Below are positions 1-8,434 of a stretch of 64,000 bases of DNA, piece after piece. Each line of letters starts with the position of its first letter. The stretch's first letter is position 1. Below the pieces are notes generated by a model. That model was not told the origin of the DNA. It made no database searches and worked only from the letters and a program-made list of their open reading frames with translations. The stretch comes from Rhynchonema sp. JSB1_4 (taxonomy: Eukaryota > Nematoda > Chromadorea > Monhysterida > Xyalidae): NCBI GenBank assembly GCA_030248065.1, contig JASAMV010006906.1:41798-105797 (forward strand), written 5' to 3'. Made by a program: the position numbers and the translations under genes.

Positions 1-1248
1 ACCATTACTACTCTGGCTCCGTTCATTATTCGGGCCATTTGTTTTCGAACCCTTTCGACCTTTTCCCCGACCACCTGACTTTTGGACATGAAAACTGCTG
101 GTGGTCACTGTGTCAGTAGTGCCCGTATTTGAAGACAAACTCGCCTCTTTTTTGCCCTTGCCTTCATTTGCAGTGTAGCTCCGAACCCGTTCCTCTTGCT
201 GTACGATGTCCCACAACTTCTCGCGCAGTGCGGTGATTGTCCAGCCACCGTCTGGTGCACATTTCTCGAGTTCACGATTGGCAAATGTCGGTAAACGGGA
301 TCTGATTATGGATTCGATCATGGATTCACTCAACACATCAAATTCGAGACCCATAGCGGCCAAATTACGAACGGCTGTGTCTGCCGCTTCAACAACAATC
401 TCGACCGCTTTGCCATCAGTTGAATGTGGCTTAGGCAGATTTTGCAGCTGATTGATAAACGCCAATTTCAAAGCCTTCTCATCACCATACCTTTTCACCA
501 ACAAACTCACGACTTGATCATAATTCTCATCAGTTGTTGCGAAGCCTTCAATCGTAACTGCCGCCTTGGCCACACACGAGCGTTTGAGCAGACCGAGTTT
601 CTCGGCCTTCGAGTACGATGGGTCGTCGTGCACATTCGATCGGAACTGTGTCCAAAATTCTGGCCAGTTTTTGATCTGCCCGTCAAACTGCAATGGCTTG
701 AGAGCCTCATATTTGACCGACCTCGGTGGTCGGGACTGAACCGTGGTTAGTGCACTGGTAAGCTGCTGCACCAACGCAGCCCCATCGGCACCAGAACCTG
801 TCTGCCGTTCAGCACTGGACGATCGACTTTTGCGACCGGCCATCTCAATGTTCTCGTCCAGCTCATGCAGTTTCGAAACCAAATAGCTTTTCAGGTCATT
901 CGCATCATCCAGCGCGGGCTGGTATTTCGAACCAAAAAAGTCATTATACAATTGCAACTCATCTGCGAAAGCCTTCGAGCTTTCGTCCAGGTCACCCAAC
1001 ATTTGCAGCCATTCCTCATTTCTGTCTGACACAGCAGCGATGCGATTTTTGAGATTGTCAACAAACGCAATAATCTCAATTTTTGCTGCGCGACATTTTG
1101 CAATAATCGTACCTGGCGGATCCTGGCGATCGAAAAACTCACACGACGGGTAGTCTTTGTCCTGCACACGTTTCATGAGAGCTGTCAGCGAGCTGTAACA
1201 TTGAGGCAATCCCATTCGAAGACGACCGCTGGGAGATTTGGTTGCCAT
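1..1248 (-). CDS. BEL/Pao-type retrotransposon gag region, partial
   Basis: One uninterrupted minus-strand frame runs from an ATG at 1248-1246 to the window edge, 416 codons with no stop. The N-terminal part is helical and charged. The middle, about residues 160-300, has the arrangement typical of BEL/Pao gag (DUF1759): a W-x-E-F-W-x-x-F core, then an E-K-L-x-x-L segment, a V-x-x-L-x-x-R-Y-G-D segment and an N-x-L-x-x-L-P segment. A Ser/Gly/Lys-rich tail follows where the nucleocapsid/protease linker is expected. Protease and polymerase would lie left of position 1. No frameshift is seen, so the copy may be young. I could not recognise an LTR or primer-binding site between 1249 and 1700. The BEL/Pao call is based on memory of the family, not on a search. 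Confidence 0.75.
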   Translation of the reverse strand, partial: MATKSPSGRLRMGLPQCYSSLTALMKRVQDKDYPSCEFFDRQDPPGTIIAKCRAAKIEIIAFVDNLKNRIAAVSDRNEEWLQMLGDLDESSKAFADELQLYNDFFGSKYQPALDDANDLKSYLVSKLHELDENIEMAGRKSRSSSAERQTGSGADGAALVQQLTSALTTVQSRPPRSVKYEALKPLQFDGQIKNWPEFWTQFRSNVHDDPSYSKAEKLGLLKRSCVAKAAVTIEGFATTDENYDQVVSLLVKRYGDEKALKLAFINQLQNLPKPHSTDGKAVEIVVEAADTAVRNLAAMGLEFDVLSESMIESIIRSRLPTFANRELEKCAPDGGWTITALREKLWDIVQQEERVRSYTANEGKGKKEASLSSNTGTTDTVTTSSFHVQKSGGRGKGRKGSKTNGPNNERSQSSNG

Positions 1249-1777
1249 GGTTGCACAATATTCGTCGAGTAATTCCGATTCCAAATTTGCGTTTTCCACA
1301 GGGATTCAGGATTGGGTTCACAGTGATTCAAATTTTGCTCACAGGGACGCAAACATTTTCCGCTTTGGGCCACAAAAACACAATTTTGGGGCGATTCACA
1401 TTATTCTGGATGCCACATTTAGTGACGAAGTCCAGACGGTGCAACGTTTACATTTTATTCCTCCGTTCCAATCCAATACATCCAAACAGTGAAGTTCACA
1501 AGCACAGAAACACAGAAAGTAAGCCAGCCGGTTATGTGCAGTCAAAACATCAATCAATATAATAGCGTGGGTAAAGTCAAGCACTGCTGCTAGCTGCACA
1601 CGCTGTAAACACGTGATACGCATTATTGGGGATTAGTCACCACAATAGCATACTTTTCTTTCTCTTCGCCCTTTGTGGGCTTATTCTTGCTCTTTGCGGG
1701 CGGCCTATAATGAAATGGCGAAATGAGGTGCGCATGGGAATGACAAGTAGAGTAAGAGGCACATAAACAGAAGTACA
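1249..1777. other. No recognised gene; possible leader of the retrotransposon and Polinton left margin
   Basis: The stretch holds only short overlapping ORFs. It should contain the leader and 5' LTR of the minus-strand BEL/Pao element and the left margin of the Polinton. I found no convincing LTR pair (the partner would be outside the window) and no inverted match to the right margin of the Polinton near 13.8-14.0 kb. Confidence 0.4.
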
Positions 1778-2014
1778 TTAAGCGGGTCTAACTTCTGTGT
1801 CGACATTTTTATGTACGCGTTTCACTTTCGCCTGTATGATGGGCTCTGGGCAATGATAAAATGACTCTATTATGGCGTTTTTGGACCAAAATCGAAGTGT
1901 TGCCGATACGTATACCCAAAGCTCGTGTGCAAGCACGTTTTGTTCTATTTCTATGCGTCTTTTATGATTTCGAAGCAACACAGATCGGTACAAAGCTTGA
2001 GACTTGCGTCGCAT
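1778..2014 (-). CDS. Small basic accessory ORF of the Polinton (78 aa)
   Basis: A 78-residue reading frame starting at the ATG at 2014-2012; the same frame extends upstream to 2212 but there overlaps the neighbouring 190-aa gene. The product is rich in Arg, Lys and aromatic residues and has no motif I recognise. It lies just downstream of the CxxC protein on the same strand, so both could be read from one transcript starting near 2700. Composition resembles the neighbouring Polinton ORFs rather than the flanking repeats. It could be a chance frame. Confidence 0.35.
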   Translation of the reverse strand: MRRKSQALYRSVLLRNHKRRIEIEQNVLAHELWVYVSATLRFWSKNAIIESFYHCPEPIIQAKVKRVHKNVDTEVRPA

Positions 2015-2112
2015 AGCTTCTGGCTTGGATGTCAAGCGTGACGTGGCAGGCGGGCCCCAATGGAGGGCCTCTTTTTTGTATTTTCTGTGTTTTTCGGAAC
2101 TGTATTGGATAT

Positions 2113-2685
2113 TTACAACTGATTCAGAGCCGTGGACGTGGCCAATTCGAGCTCGAAACACGACAAACACTGCGTGATGAAGAGTGTGAGAGTCCTTTTC
2201 TCGGGACACCACTGTTGGCTGCGTTTGCTCGTTTTCGTGTAGCAGACGTCACAGAAACTGGACGTGTGCACAGCAGCGCGAGCCTCCGTGAACTGTGAAT
2301 CGAGAAGCTTGTAACCGCGCTGTGTGACCGGTTTTTGCACGGACATGGGCGTTGAAAATGCGACACTGATGGCGTTGATCAATTTTGTGATATGTACACA
2401 ACGTTCACACAATGTTATGGCCGAGCTGACTTCGTCCGAATTGGAATAGTGCATCGGTTTCCTGTCAGCATTTTGTCTGCGGCAATAACGACACACGGCA
2501 AAGCTGTACGTGTGGCGTTTCACCGGTTTCACCATGGTTTTCTGACGCACACTGGTCAGTCTGCGTGGGTGGAATTTTCTGACTGATTTCGGTGTGCTGT
2601 GAATCGGGGTGCGATACATTTTGCGGCGTTTTGGGCTCGGAGAATGCTTCTCCGGCGTAATATCAGCATTCAATGTGATATCCAT
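2113..2685 (-). CDS. Polinton accessory protein with four CxxC pairs and a C-terminal LxCxE
   Basis: 190 aa. The first 60 residues are Lys/Arg/Ser/Pro-rich, resembling a nuclear localisation region. Four CxxC pairs follow at about residues 65-68, 93-96, 145-148 and 173-176, as expected of two zinc-binding modules. The last pair overlaps L174-S-C-F-E178, which matches the LxCxE retinoblastoma-binding consensus. Adintoviruses are known to encode small, diverse 'oncoid' proteins with LxCxE and CxxC motifs beside PolB, the position seen here. I infer, and cannot prove, that this is one of them. The ATG at 2685 faces the plus-strand ORF at 2827 across a 140-bp gap containing an inverted CCAAT (ATTGG) and a GC-box-like CCCCGCC. 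The LxCxE match could be a by-product of the zinc pair. Confidence 0.6.
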   Translation of the reverse strand: MDITLNADITPEKHSPSPKRRKMYRTPIHSTPKSVRKFHPRRLTSVRQKTMVKPVKRHTYSFAVCRYCRRQNADRKPMHYSNSDEVSSAITLCERCVHITKLINAISVAFSTPMSVQKPVTQRGYKLLDSQFTEARAAVHTSSFCDVCYTKTSKRSQQWCPEKRTLTLFITQCLSCFELELATSTALNQL

Positions 2686-2826
2686 CTTTTTGCGACACGC
2701 TTGTTCACAAATGAATGTCAGCTGTTGTTGGTACGCACGTCAGTACACGTGAGCCCTATGCTGATTGGCTAGCCCCGCCTCCCGCTACCGTCTCACAGCT
2801 GCTGGTCTGACGCTGTTTCATTCACG
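2686..2826. promoter_or_regulatory. Candidate divergent promoter in the Polinton accessory region
   Basis: The 141-bp gap between two divergent small ORFs contains an inverted CCAAT box (GATTGGC near 2763) and a GC-box-like CCCCGCC (about 2773), both usual in animal and viral early promoters. No TATA box is obvious. The promoter role is inferred from position and these two motifs only. Confidence 0.3.
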
Positions 2827-3018
2827 ATGAAACGCTTGTACTACACTTGGATTGTTCTGGAGCCGTGCCAAGGGGGTGTACCGAAAGTAGTTGGCACCGC
2901 GCCAAAATTGTTCGAAACGAAGCAAGCGGCGTTACAACACGCATATGTGCATGCAAGACCGAATGAAACACAAAGAGTTGATGTAATCAGCATGGAACTC
3001 GAGTTTAGCTTGTGGTAA
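2827..3018 (+). CDS. Small Polinton ORF of unknown function (63 aa)
   Basis: A 63-aa plus-strand frame that converges on PolB, its last 14 nt overlapping the 3' end of the polymerase gene. Sequence composition is protein-like, with a mixed beta/alpha pattern and no low complexity, signal peptide or membrane segment. I recognise no family. Its tight fit between the accessory gene and PolB argues for a real gene, but the short length leaves doubt. Confidence 0.4.
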   Translation: MKRLYYTWIVLEPCQGGVPKVVGTAPKLFETKQAALQHAYVHARPNETQRVDVISMELEFSLW

Positions 3019-6000
3019 AGCCATACGGAAGTGAATTGTGTGTATTTGGAATGTGCCGTCTTTTCGTGAAGTGATTTCTCATTTTCTTCACGATATATTT
3101 CGTGAAAACTTGTTGTTGTCTGTTTCGTGTGAAAACAAGCTGGCGTGATTCCGTTATTGTTTGTGACATGACCATTTGGTGCATTTGAATAAAACTGATT
3201 CCTGCATTCTCAGAAACCCTGAAACCTTTAGCTCTCACTTCATGCCGTTCTTCGTTGCTGGTTTTGCTGCGCAATCTGTACGAGTATGTTTTTGGGCTGC
3301 TAATTACAATCTCGGTCATTTCGTATCCATCCTGAATTTCATTCGTCATACTGCCCAGCATACCTATGGGTCGCGATACTGCAACAATTGGGTTCGGTTC
3401 ACCCCTTCTGTGGGTGAATATGACAGCATCTGTGTCAACATAAAGTAGCCGCGTACCCAATAACGACATGTGTTGATGCAAAAACATACGCGCCAAGGCA
3501 CACAGAGTGACCGCGTGCACCTTTGAGGCACTTACAAGTGGGGTTGCGAGGTGTTTATCTTTGCGGTAACTGACACACATTATATCTGACGAGACTGGGA
3601 CAACATTGGTGACTCTATTGGCGGGGCTGTGGATGGTCGTTAAATATTTGCCTGGATCACTGAAAAATAATGTCGCAATTCTGTCCCATGTTTCGGCAAG
3701 CTTACCATATTGAGCTACACAGCTGAGCTTGGCCGTGGCACGTTTGGCGGGATTATTTTCAATTTCGTCTGGCTGTAATTTTATTCCTTCGTGTTCCCAC
3801 AAAAGATCACAATAACGTTGTTTCTCCTCGCGTGTTTGCACATTTGCGGGATAAGGAGAACTTTTGACTTTCTCGGCAAAAAAGTGAGTTATGTAACTGG
3901 CAAATAAGCCACCCGTTTTTGTCTTTGTGTCGTACTGTAGTGTTTTGGGAAACGTCCATACTTCATAAACATCACGAATTTCATAACCCAATAGGACCGC
4001 ATATTGAAGCTCCTGTGTGGCAAATCCATATGGGCCAATAAGTTTTTCTTTTTCAGAATGCGTGCATTTGTCAGCCTGGTTTTTGGTCAATCCACAAGCT
4101 TTGCAGCACACGTATATGTTCCTGCCCTCATTGTCCCTCAGCGGCAGCAATGGGAGCAAGATATCGCTGGGAGCTTTCACTGTACAAAAAACAACCCCAT
4201 TATACTGGCTAATGTCTCCAAAATTTTCTGTCACCACTTTTGGACGTCCTATTGGGAACGGGTAGTACTTCTGAATGTATCCGTACAAGCTGACGGCGTC
4301 GTAATAACAAAGTTCCCAATCGTCATCAGCCTTGGCATACCTGCGGAAAACTTCAACTCTGCCTGCAAATAAACTTTTATCAATGTCCAGAGTCGGTGCA
4401 ACATTAACTGTTGGCTCCCACAATTTATAGGCATCTGTTTCGCGGATTGTCTGAAACTCGCACTCCCAAATTCTGACGTGGTGCGGAACCAACGAGCGAA
4501 TTTTGAGGTCGCGTTCCAACGTTTTCTGATAGAGTTCCGCAAATGTGTGCTTTCTGCCTTTCATTCTCTCATGAGAAGGCATACACAAATTGTGTCCGTG
4601 TATTGCACACCCGTGGAACGAGAAAGCAACTGAAACTTTGGTTCCGTTTAGTATCGCACCATCTAGTTTGAAAGATCCGACGGAAATTTCGCGATCATTT
4701 GACGCCATGTGAATTTTCTGGCCGCGTTTATGTTGCTCCCACATTAACCAAAGTTGGGATACCTTACTGTACATATCACCATGTCGCCACCCAGAAATGG
4801 GCATCAAAGCAATGCTGTTTTTTGGCATATATTTCATGCGGAAAGTTTTATCACAAATATTTGGCAAACTGACGGCCTCGGAAAACGGGCAAAGTCCTGT
4901 CAATGATAAAAAGTTTGTCCTGAACGCCGTGCATCCAAGTTGCAACAACTTGGCATCGGCCAGACAATAGGTGTGAAGCGTTGTTTGCATGCAAAACGGC
5001 TGCTTTTCAGCCTCGCTGTACCACTCCAAAAAAGCAGCTTTTCTCTTTGCTGTCATGTTTTCGGGCGAAAAATACTTCATTTCGGGGATTTTTCCTTTGT
5101 AATGTAACGTTTCACTTTTCAAGAAGTCGTATGGGAAAAATTGTTTGACCTCGCTCAGCCCCAACATTGAGGTAAATCGGTCAAGTGAAAAATTCAAATA
5201 ACTGAATGAATCTATAAACTTCAATGTTTTGTATGTCATGGCCAGCACCTTTGTGCCTCTCATGATGCATTTGGGTACGGTGCCCGTTTTCAGCATTTCA
5301 CGTAAGACGAACAGCATATCGAATGACTGAGCGTTATGGGCAATAAAAACTGCATTGCGTTGTGCCAAGACCCACTGCGTGAACTGCACAATCGATGTTT
5401 GACCTTGGAAAACCTTGATTTCGTTTCCGGCACAACCACAACTTTGTTTCAGACACTCGAAAATAGCCACAATGTACAAAACCGAATGTTCGTAAATATT
5501 GGGAACCGTTTGTGTAGCCGTTGTTTCGAAATCATAATAGATTATGTGCTCTTTTTTCTGGGCCAGACTTTTGTACTGTGGCATATAGCATGTGTGAGAT
5601 TGTTCTTGGTACGCGCGGCACAAAAAGCACCACTGTGTGTAACATTTGTGATCGTGTGAAGGTCTGATTTGGTAAATTTTGCCGCACTTCTTGCATCTTT
5701 GCAGCGTTTCGCATATAGATTGTCGTTTGCGGTTGTTTTTTGTGACTTTGATGGAATGGTTTATGAAGCAATCGTTAGGCATAGTTCTGTTACATTTTTG
5801 GCACGTTTTCATTGATCCTTGCTTTTTGCAGCGGGCTTCAAAACAATATTCACACTTTTCCTTCTCGCACAAGTGACGCCGTCGGTTTTGGAAACTTTTC
5901 TGGCATGAAAAGCAATACCCGTGACCGCCAAAAAAACTTTGAGCTGTGATCAGTTGATAGTGAGCGTTGCGAAATACTAAATTAATGCGCTTGTCTCTCC

Positions 6001-6922
6001 CTTTCAGACCAATAAAAATTGGCGCGTTTGCATTGTCACCATCAAATAAGTTTATTTGAAAATCACTGAAATATTCTTGTATTTGCATAATTTGTGTGCG
6101 GGTAACCATTGTTCCTTTTTCAAATCGCATAATGTCGCGAATTTTTTCGGCTTCTGCTTTTTGCTTCTTTTGGTTTCGCAACAAGTTTCTGAACTGTTTT
6201 CTGCCCTCCAAAAGAGCCATGCCAAGTGCCAAACTTTGAAATGCACACAAATTGTCTGTACAATTTGGGCTAACCGAAGTTCTTCCACCTGCCAGATTTT
6301 GCACTCTGACCAATCTGACACGCAAAATATCCGAAATAGAAACACTTTGTCTGCTTTCCAATACCCTACCAAGCATGGCGAGCAGCTTGTCGGCTTTTGC
6401 TTCTTTGTAATTCTCAAATTGTGCGATTATAGGCCTGTTGAAGTCTGGATGGTCAATTGTGAGACCTATTTTGTCGGTGGGCGTTGCATCAGAACAAACT
6501 TGTTTTATACTGGACCTTATTGCGTCGGTCAGCAATGTTTCCGGATTTTCTCCGCGGTTGGTTATTTTGAGCTCATATTGGGACGCAAAAGTGTGAAATT
6601 TTTTGACATAGACGTGGTCCAGCATTCGCAAAGTCCATCGTTTTGGTTGTGAGCCGCCGGGCATCATTTCGGGACTTTCTGGAGTTTGCGGGCGTCGTGC
6701 GACCATCTCTGGACTAGGGGGAGGAGTGGGAGTTTTTGCGCCTCCGGTTTGTTCATTACCAATTTCCATCATCTGTGAATCGGTAACGTACTGTTGTGTG
6801 TCATAATCTGGAGGTTGCGGTATCCATCCCGTTTCATTAACGATTGGTATCATTTCCGAGTCTTTGACGTAACCTTGGGAATCATATTCAGGTGCCTGAG
6901 GCACCCACCCGTCCGCTTCCAT
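3005..6922 (-). CDS. Protein-primed family B DNA polymerase (Polinton PolB), 1305 aa
   Basis: Replicates the element by protein priming. The first ATG is at 6922-6920; the frame extends 10 codons further without ATG. Residues 1-60 hold two tandem copies of an acidic ~28-residue unit, then a Pro/Ser-rich linker. Residues about 95-330 are the Polinton PolB N-terminal domain, including a D-N-L-C segment. A Cys/His-rich zinc region spans 335-450. Exonuclease motifs follow: Exo I D-F-E near 465, Exo II H-N-x-x-S-F-D near 530 and Exo III Y-x-x-x-D near 652. A VSR-like nuclease insertion lies near 750-825. Motif A (D-A-V-S-L-Y) is near 875, motif B near 1065-1073 and motif C D-T-D near 1163. In motif B the usual N-S pair is V-A, which is odd. 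The gene is divergent from the TBP-like gene with only 34 bp between start codons. All frames are open. Confidence 0.95.
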   Translation of the reverse strand: MEADGWVPQAPEYDSQGYVKDSEMIPIVNETGWIPQPPDYDTQQYVTDSQMMEIGNEQTGGAKTPTPPPSPEMVARRPQTPESPEMMPGGSQPKRWTLRMLDHVYVKKFHTFASQYELKITNRGENPETLLTDAIRSSIKQVCSDATPTDKIGLTIDHPDFNRPIIAQFENYKEAKADKLLAMLGRVLESRQSVSISDILRVRLVRVQNLAGGRTSVSPNCTDNLCAFQSLALGMALLEGRKQFRNLLRNQKKQKAEAEKIRDIMRFEKGTMVTRTQIMQIQEYFSDFQINLFDGDNANAPIFIGLKGRDKRINLVFRNAHYQLITAQSFFGGHGYCFSCQKSFQNRRRHLCEKEKCEYCFEARCKKQGSMKTCQKCNRTMPNDCFINHSIKVTKNNRKRQSICETLQRCKKCGKIYQIRPSHDHKCYTQWCFLCRAYQEQSHTCYMPQYKSLAQKKEHIIYYDFETTATQTVPNIYEHSVLYIVAIFECLKQSCGCAGNEIKVFQGQTSIVQFTQWVLAQRNAVFIAHNAQSFDMLFVLREMLKTGTVPKCIMRGTKVLAMTYKTLKFIDSFSYLNFSLDRFTSMLGLSEVKQFFPYDFLKSETLHYKGKIPEMKYFSPENMTAKRKAAFLEWYSEAEKQPFCMQTTLHTYCLADAKLLQLGCTAFRTNFLSLTGLCPFSEAVSLPNICDKTFRMKYMPKNSIALMPISGWRHGDMYSKVSQLWLMWEQHKRGQKIHMASNDREISVGSFKLDGAILNGTKVSVAFSFHGCAIHGHNLCMPSHERMKGRKHTFAELYQKTLERDLKIRSLVPHHVRIWECEFQTIRETDAYKLWEPTVNVAPTLDIDKSLFAGRVEVFRRYAKADDDWELCYYDAVSLYGYIQKYYPFPIGRPKVVTENFGDISQYNGVVFCTVKAPSDILLPLLPLRDNEGRNIYVCCKACGLTKNQADKCTHSEKEKLIGPYGFATQELQYAVLLGYEIRDVYEVWTFPKTLQYDTKTKTGGLFASYITHFFAEKVKSSPYPANVQTREEKQRYCDLLWEHEGIKLQPDEIENNPAKRATAKLSCVAQYGKLAETWDRIATLFFSDPGKYLTTIHSPANRVTNVVPVSSDIMCVSYRKDKHLATPLVSASKVHAVTLCALARMFLHQHMSLLGTRLLYVDTDAVIFTHRRGEPNPIVAVSRPIGMLGSMTNEIQDGYEMTEIVISSPKTYSYRLRSKTSNEERHEVRAKGFRVSENAGISFIQMHQMVMSQTITESRQLVFTRNRQQQVFTKYIVKKMRNHFTKRRHIPNTHNSLPYGFTTS

Positions 6923-6956
6923 TTTTACAAATGAAAATCGCGCACAGCGCACTTTA
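6923..6956. promoter_or_regulatory. 34-bp gap between divergent PolB and TBP-like start codons
   Basis: The ATG codons of the minus-strand polymerase and the plus-strand TBP-like gene are separated by only 34 bp. Core promoters must therefore overlap the coding regions or this gap. The gap holds a GCGC-rich palindromic centre (GCGCACAGCGC) and no TATA box. The regulatory role is inferred from the geometry. Confidence 0.35.
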
Positions 6957-7517
6957 ATGCTTTTTGTGACCTACTTTGCCGCAATGGTTGCACTGACCAA
7001 TGTGGTGGCCAAGGCTAAGCTGTCACGGTCTCTTGATCTGGCTGCTTGCGCCAAAAAGTTAGGAGGCAAGTACGAACCTCAAAAAATTCAAATGATGCGT
7101 TGGAGGGTTGCGCTACCTAAATGTACTTTCATGTTTTTTGCAAACGGTTCATTTATAGTTAACGGAGTGAGGTCAATCAGTGCGGCTCACACTGCGATAG
7201 AACACATGTTACAACAGCTGACCTCAAAATGTGGATTGAATGCACATTTGCAGCCCAATACATTCGCCGTTTGCAATATGATTTATTGCGGCTCATTGGG
7301 GTATTGCGTTGACCTTGTACATTTGAATAACAGTAGAGTGTTACAGTTTGAAGCAGAGTTACACAACGGGGGTTTGATGCGCATTGGGAACGTTACAGTA
7401 ATTTTATTTGCGAACGGTAAATTTCTTTTGAAAAACGTCAAGTGCGAGTCAGAAATGCTCAGTTGCGTGTCATACTTACAACGGGCATTAAAGTGCAACA
7501 TTTCAGCCGCAAAATAA
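6957..7517 (+). CDS. TATA-binding-protein-like protein encoded by the Polinton (186 aa)
   Basis: Two internal repeats match the fold of TBP. Repeat 1 (about residues 13-87) begins N-V-V-x-x-x-K-L, continues with L-D-L and K-Y-E-P, and ends in F-F-A-N-G-x-x-x-x-N-G-V. Repeat 2 (about 101-178) begins C-N-M, continues with E-A-E-L and ends in L-F-A-N-G-K. The two F-A-N-G signatures are 90 residues apart, the same register as the two F-x-S-G signatures in eukaryotic TBP cores, and the total length fits the ~180-residue TBP core. By alignment by eye, the two Phe residues of the F-x-x-G loops that intercalate DNA are kept, while the other two intercalating Phe positions appear as Ile and His. A role in directing host RNA polymerase to element promoters is inferred. 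A start at 6984 is also possible. Confidence 0.75.
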   Translation: MLFVTYFAAMVALTNVVAKAKLSRSLDLAACAKKLGGKYEPQKIQMMRWRVALPKCTFMFFANGSFIVNGVRSISAAHTAIEHMLQQLTSKCGLNAHLQPNTFAVCNMIYCGSLGYCVDLVHLNNSRVLQFEAELHNGGLMRIGNVTVILFANGKFLLKNVKCESEMLSCVSYLQRALKCNISAAK

Positions 7518-7518
7518 A

Positions 7519-7818
7519 ATGTCTCAACACTTGCTTCTCGTTTGGTGTTTTATGCTTGGGATTACGGTTGGTACATTATTATTTGCCCTCTCTCTTTACA
7601 TCCAACCGTGCTCCATTCCGCAAGATTACACAGACATTTTTTGCTCAAACGCACATGCAGTAGAACACACATTGAAGGACAATACTTTGCGCTTTCATTC
7701 TACAAACAAAGCAACCACTATCGGGTGCGCGGCCTATGTGCGAAACGTTGCGTTACAGCACAAGTGTAGTTTTGTGGGTATACACAATGACACATTGTAT
7801 GTTCAAACCTCTGGCTGA
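7519..7818 (+). CDS. Small membrane-anchored Polinton protein (99 aa)
   Basis: Starts 2 nt after the TBP-like stop codon and overlaps the start of the ATPase gene. Residues 5-30 form a strongly hydrophobic segment (L-L-L-V-W-C-F-M-L-G and on) followed by a Cys-containing soluble part with at least four cysteines, so it looks like a type II membrane or signal-anchored protein. I do not recognise its family. The position in the plus-strand cluster and tight spacing support it being real. Confidence 0.5.
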   Translation: MSQHLLLVWCFMLGITVGTLLFALSLYIQPCSIPQDYTDIFCSNAHAVEHTLKDNTLRFHSTNKATTIGCAAYVRNVALQHKCSFVGIHNDTLYVQTSG

Positions 7819-8434
7819 ACCGCTGGACCCTAGAATAAGAACACCAGCACGTATTATTGTCAGTGCGGCCAGTCAAGGCGGAAAAACACAAATTTGTAAA
7901 GAACTCATACGACGATGCGACACCATCTTCGACCGACCGCCAGGGTGTATTATGGTGTGTTATAAAGTTAACCCGCAACAGTACTATGATCTTCAAGATG
8001 ACCCTCGTGTTGTGTTGAAAGAAGGCTGGCCCGATCCTCAAGTTTTGGCCAATGTTCAAAATCCACCATCTCTGCTGCTCATCGATGATATGATAGACAA
8101 TTTAAAAAATGCTGTTGATTGGTTCGTCAGATTGTCGCATCACCTTGACACGTCAGTATTACTAACAACGCAAGAATTGTACCACAAAGATATGAGAATC
8201 TTGAGGCTGAATTGCACAGGGTTTCTGTTTTTGAAAAACCCCAGTGACGGGTCATCCATTAACACGATTTCCAGGCAGTTAAATTCACGACAGAGAAATA
8301 AAATGCTCAGCGCGTATGCTGATGCCACACGAGAGAACTATTCGCATTTGTTTGTGGATTGTAGTTTGAAGACCGACGACCGTTTTCGGTTACGAAGTTG
8401 CATAACCAGCGTGCCTCAAATTTATTATCTCTAA
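7799..8434 (+). CDS. FtsK/HerA-type genome packaging ATPase (211 aa)
   Basis: Packages the element's DNA into capsids. Using the ATG at 7799 (an alternative is 7787), Walker A is S-A-A-S-Q-G-G-K-T at about residues 22-30 and Walker B is L-L-L-I-D-D at about 92-97, followed by a conserved T-T-Q-E sensor-like segment and a Q-L-N-S-R-x-R-N region. Length and motif spacing match Polinton/adintovirus packaging ATPases. The stop codon abuts the ATG of the next gene. Confidence 0.92.
   Translation: MFKPLAEPLDPRIRTPARIIVSAASQGGKTQICKELIRRCDTIFDRPPGCIMVCYKVNPQQYYDLQDDPRVVLKEGWPDPQVLANVQNPPSLLLIDDMIDNLKNAVDWFVRLSHHLDTSVLLTTQELYHKDMRILRLNCTGFLFLKNPSDGSSINTISRQLNSRQRNKMLSAYADATRENYSHLFVDCSLKTDDRFRLRSCITSVPQIYYL

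Noticed and set aside
1139..1373. Two overlapping minus-strand ORFs at the start of the retrotransposon
   Set aside because: The long open frame from 1248 to the window edge is the gag frame; these are in other phases.
1..1700. Attempt to place the BEL/Pao LTR and primer-binding site
   Set aside because: No TG...CA bounded segment with a convincing tRNA-complementary site; the second LTR is outside the window so no pair can be compared.
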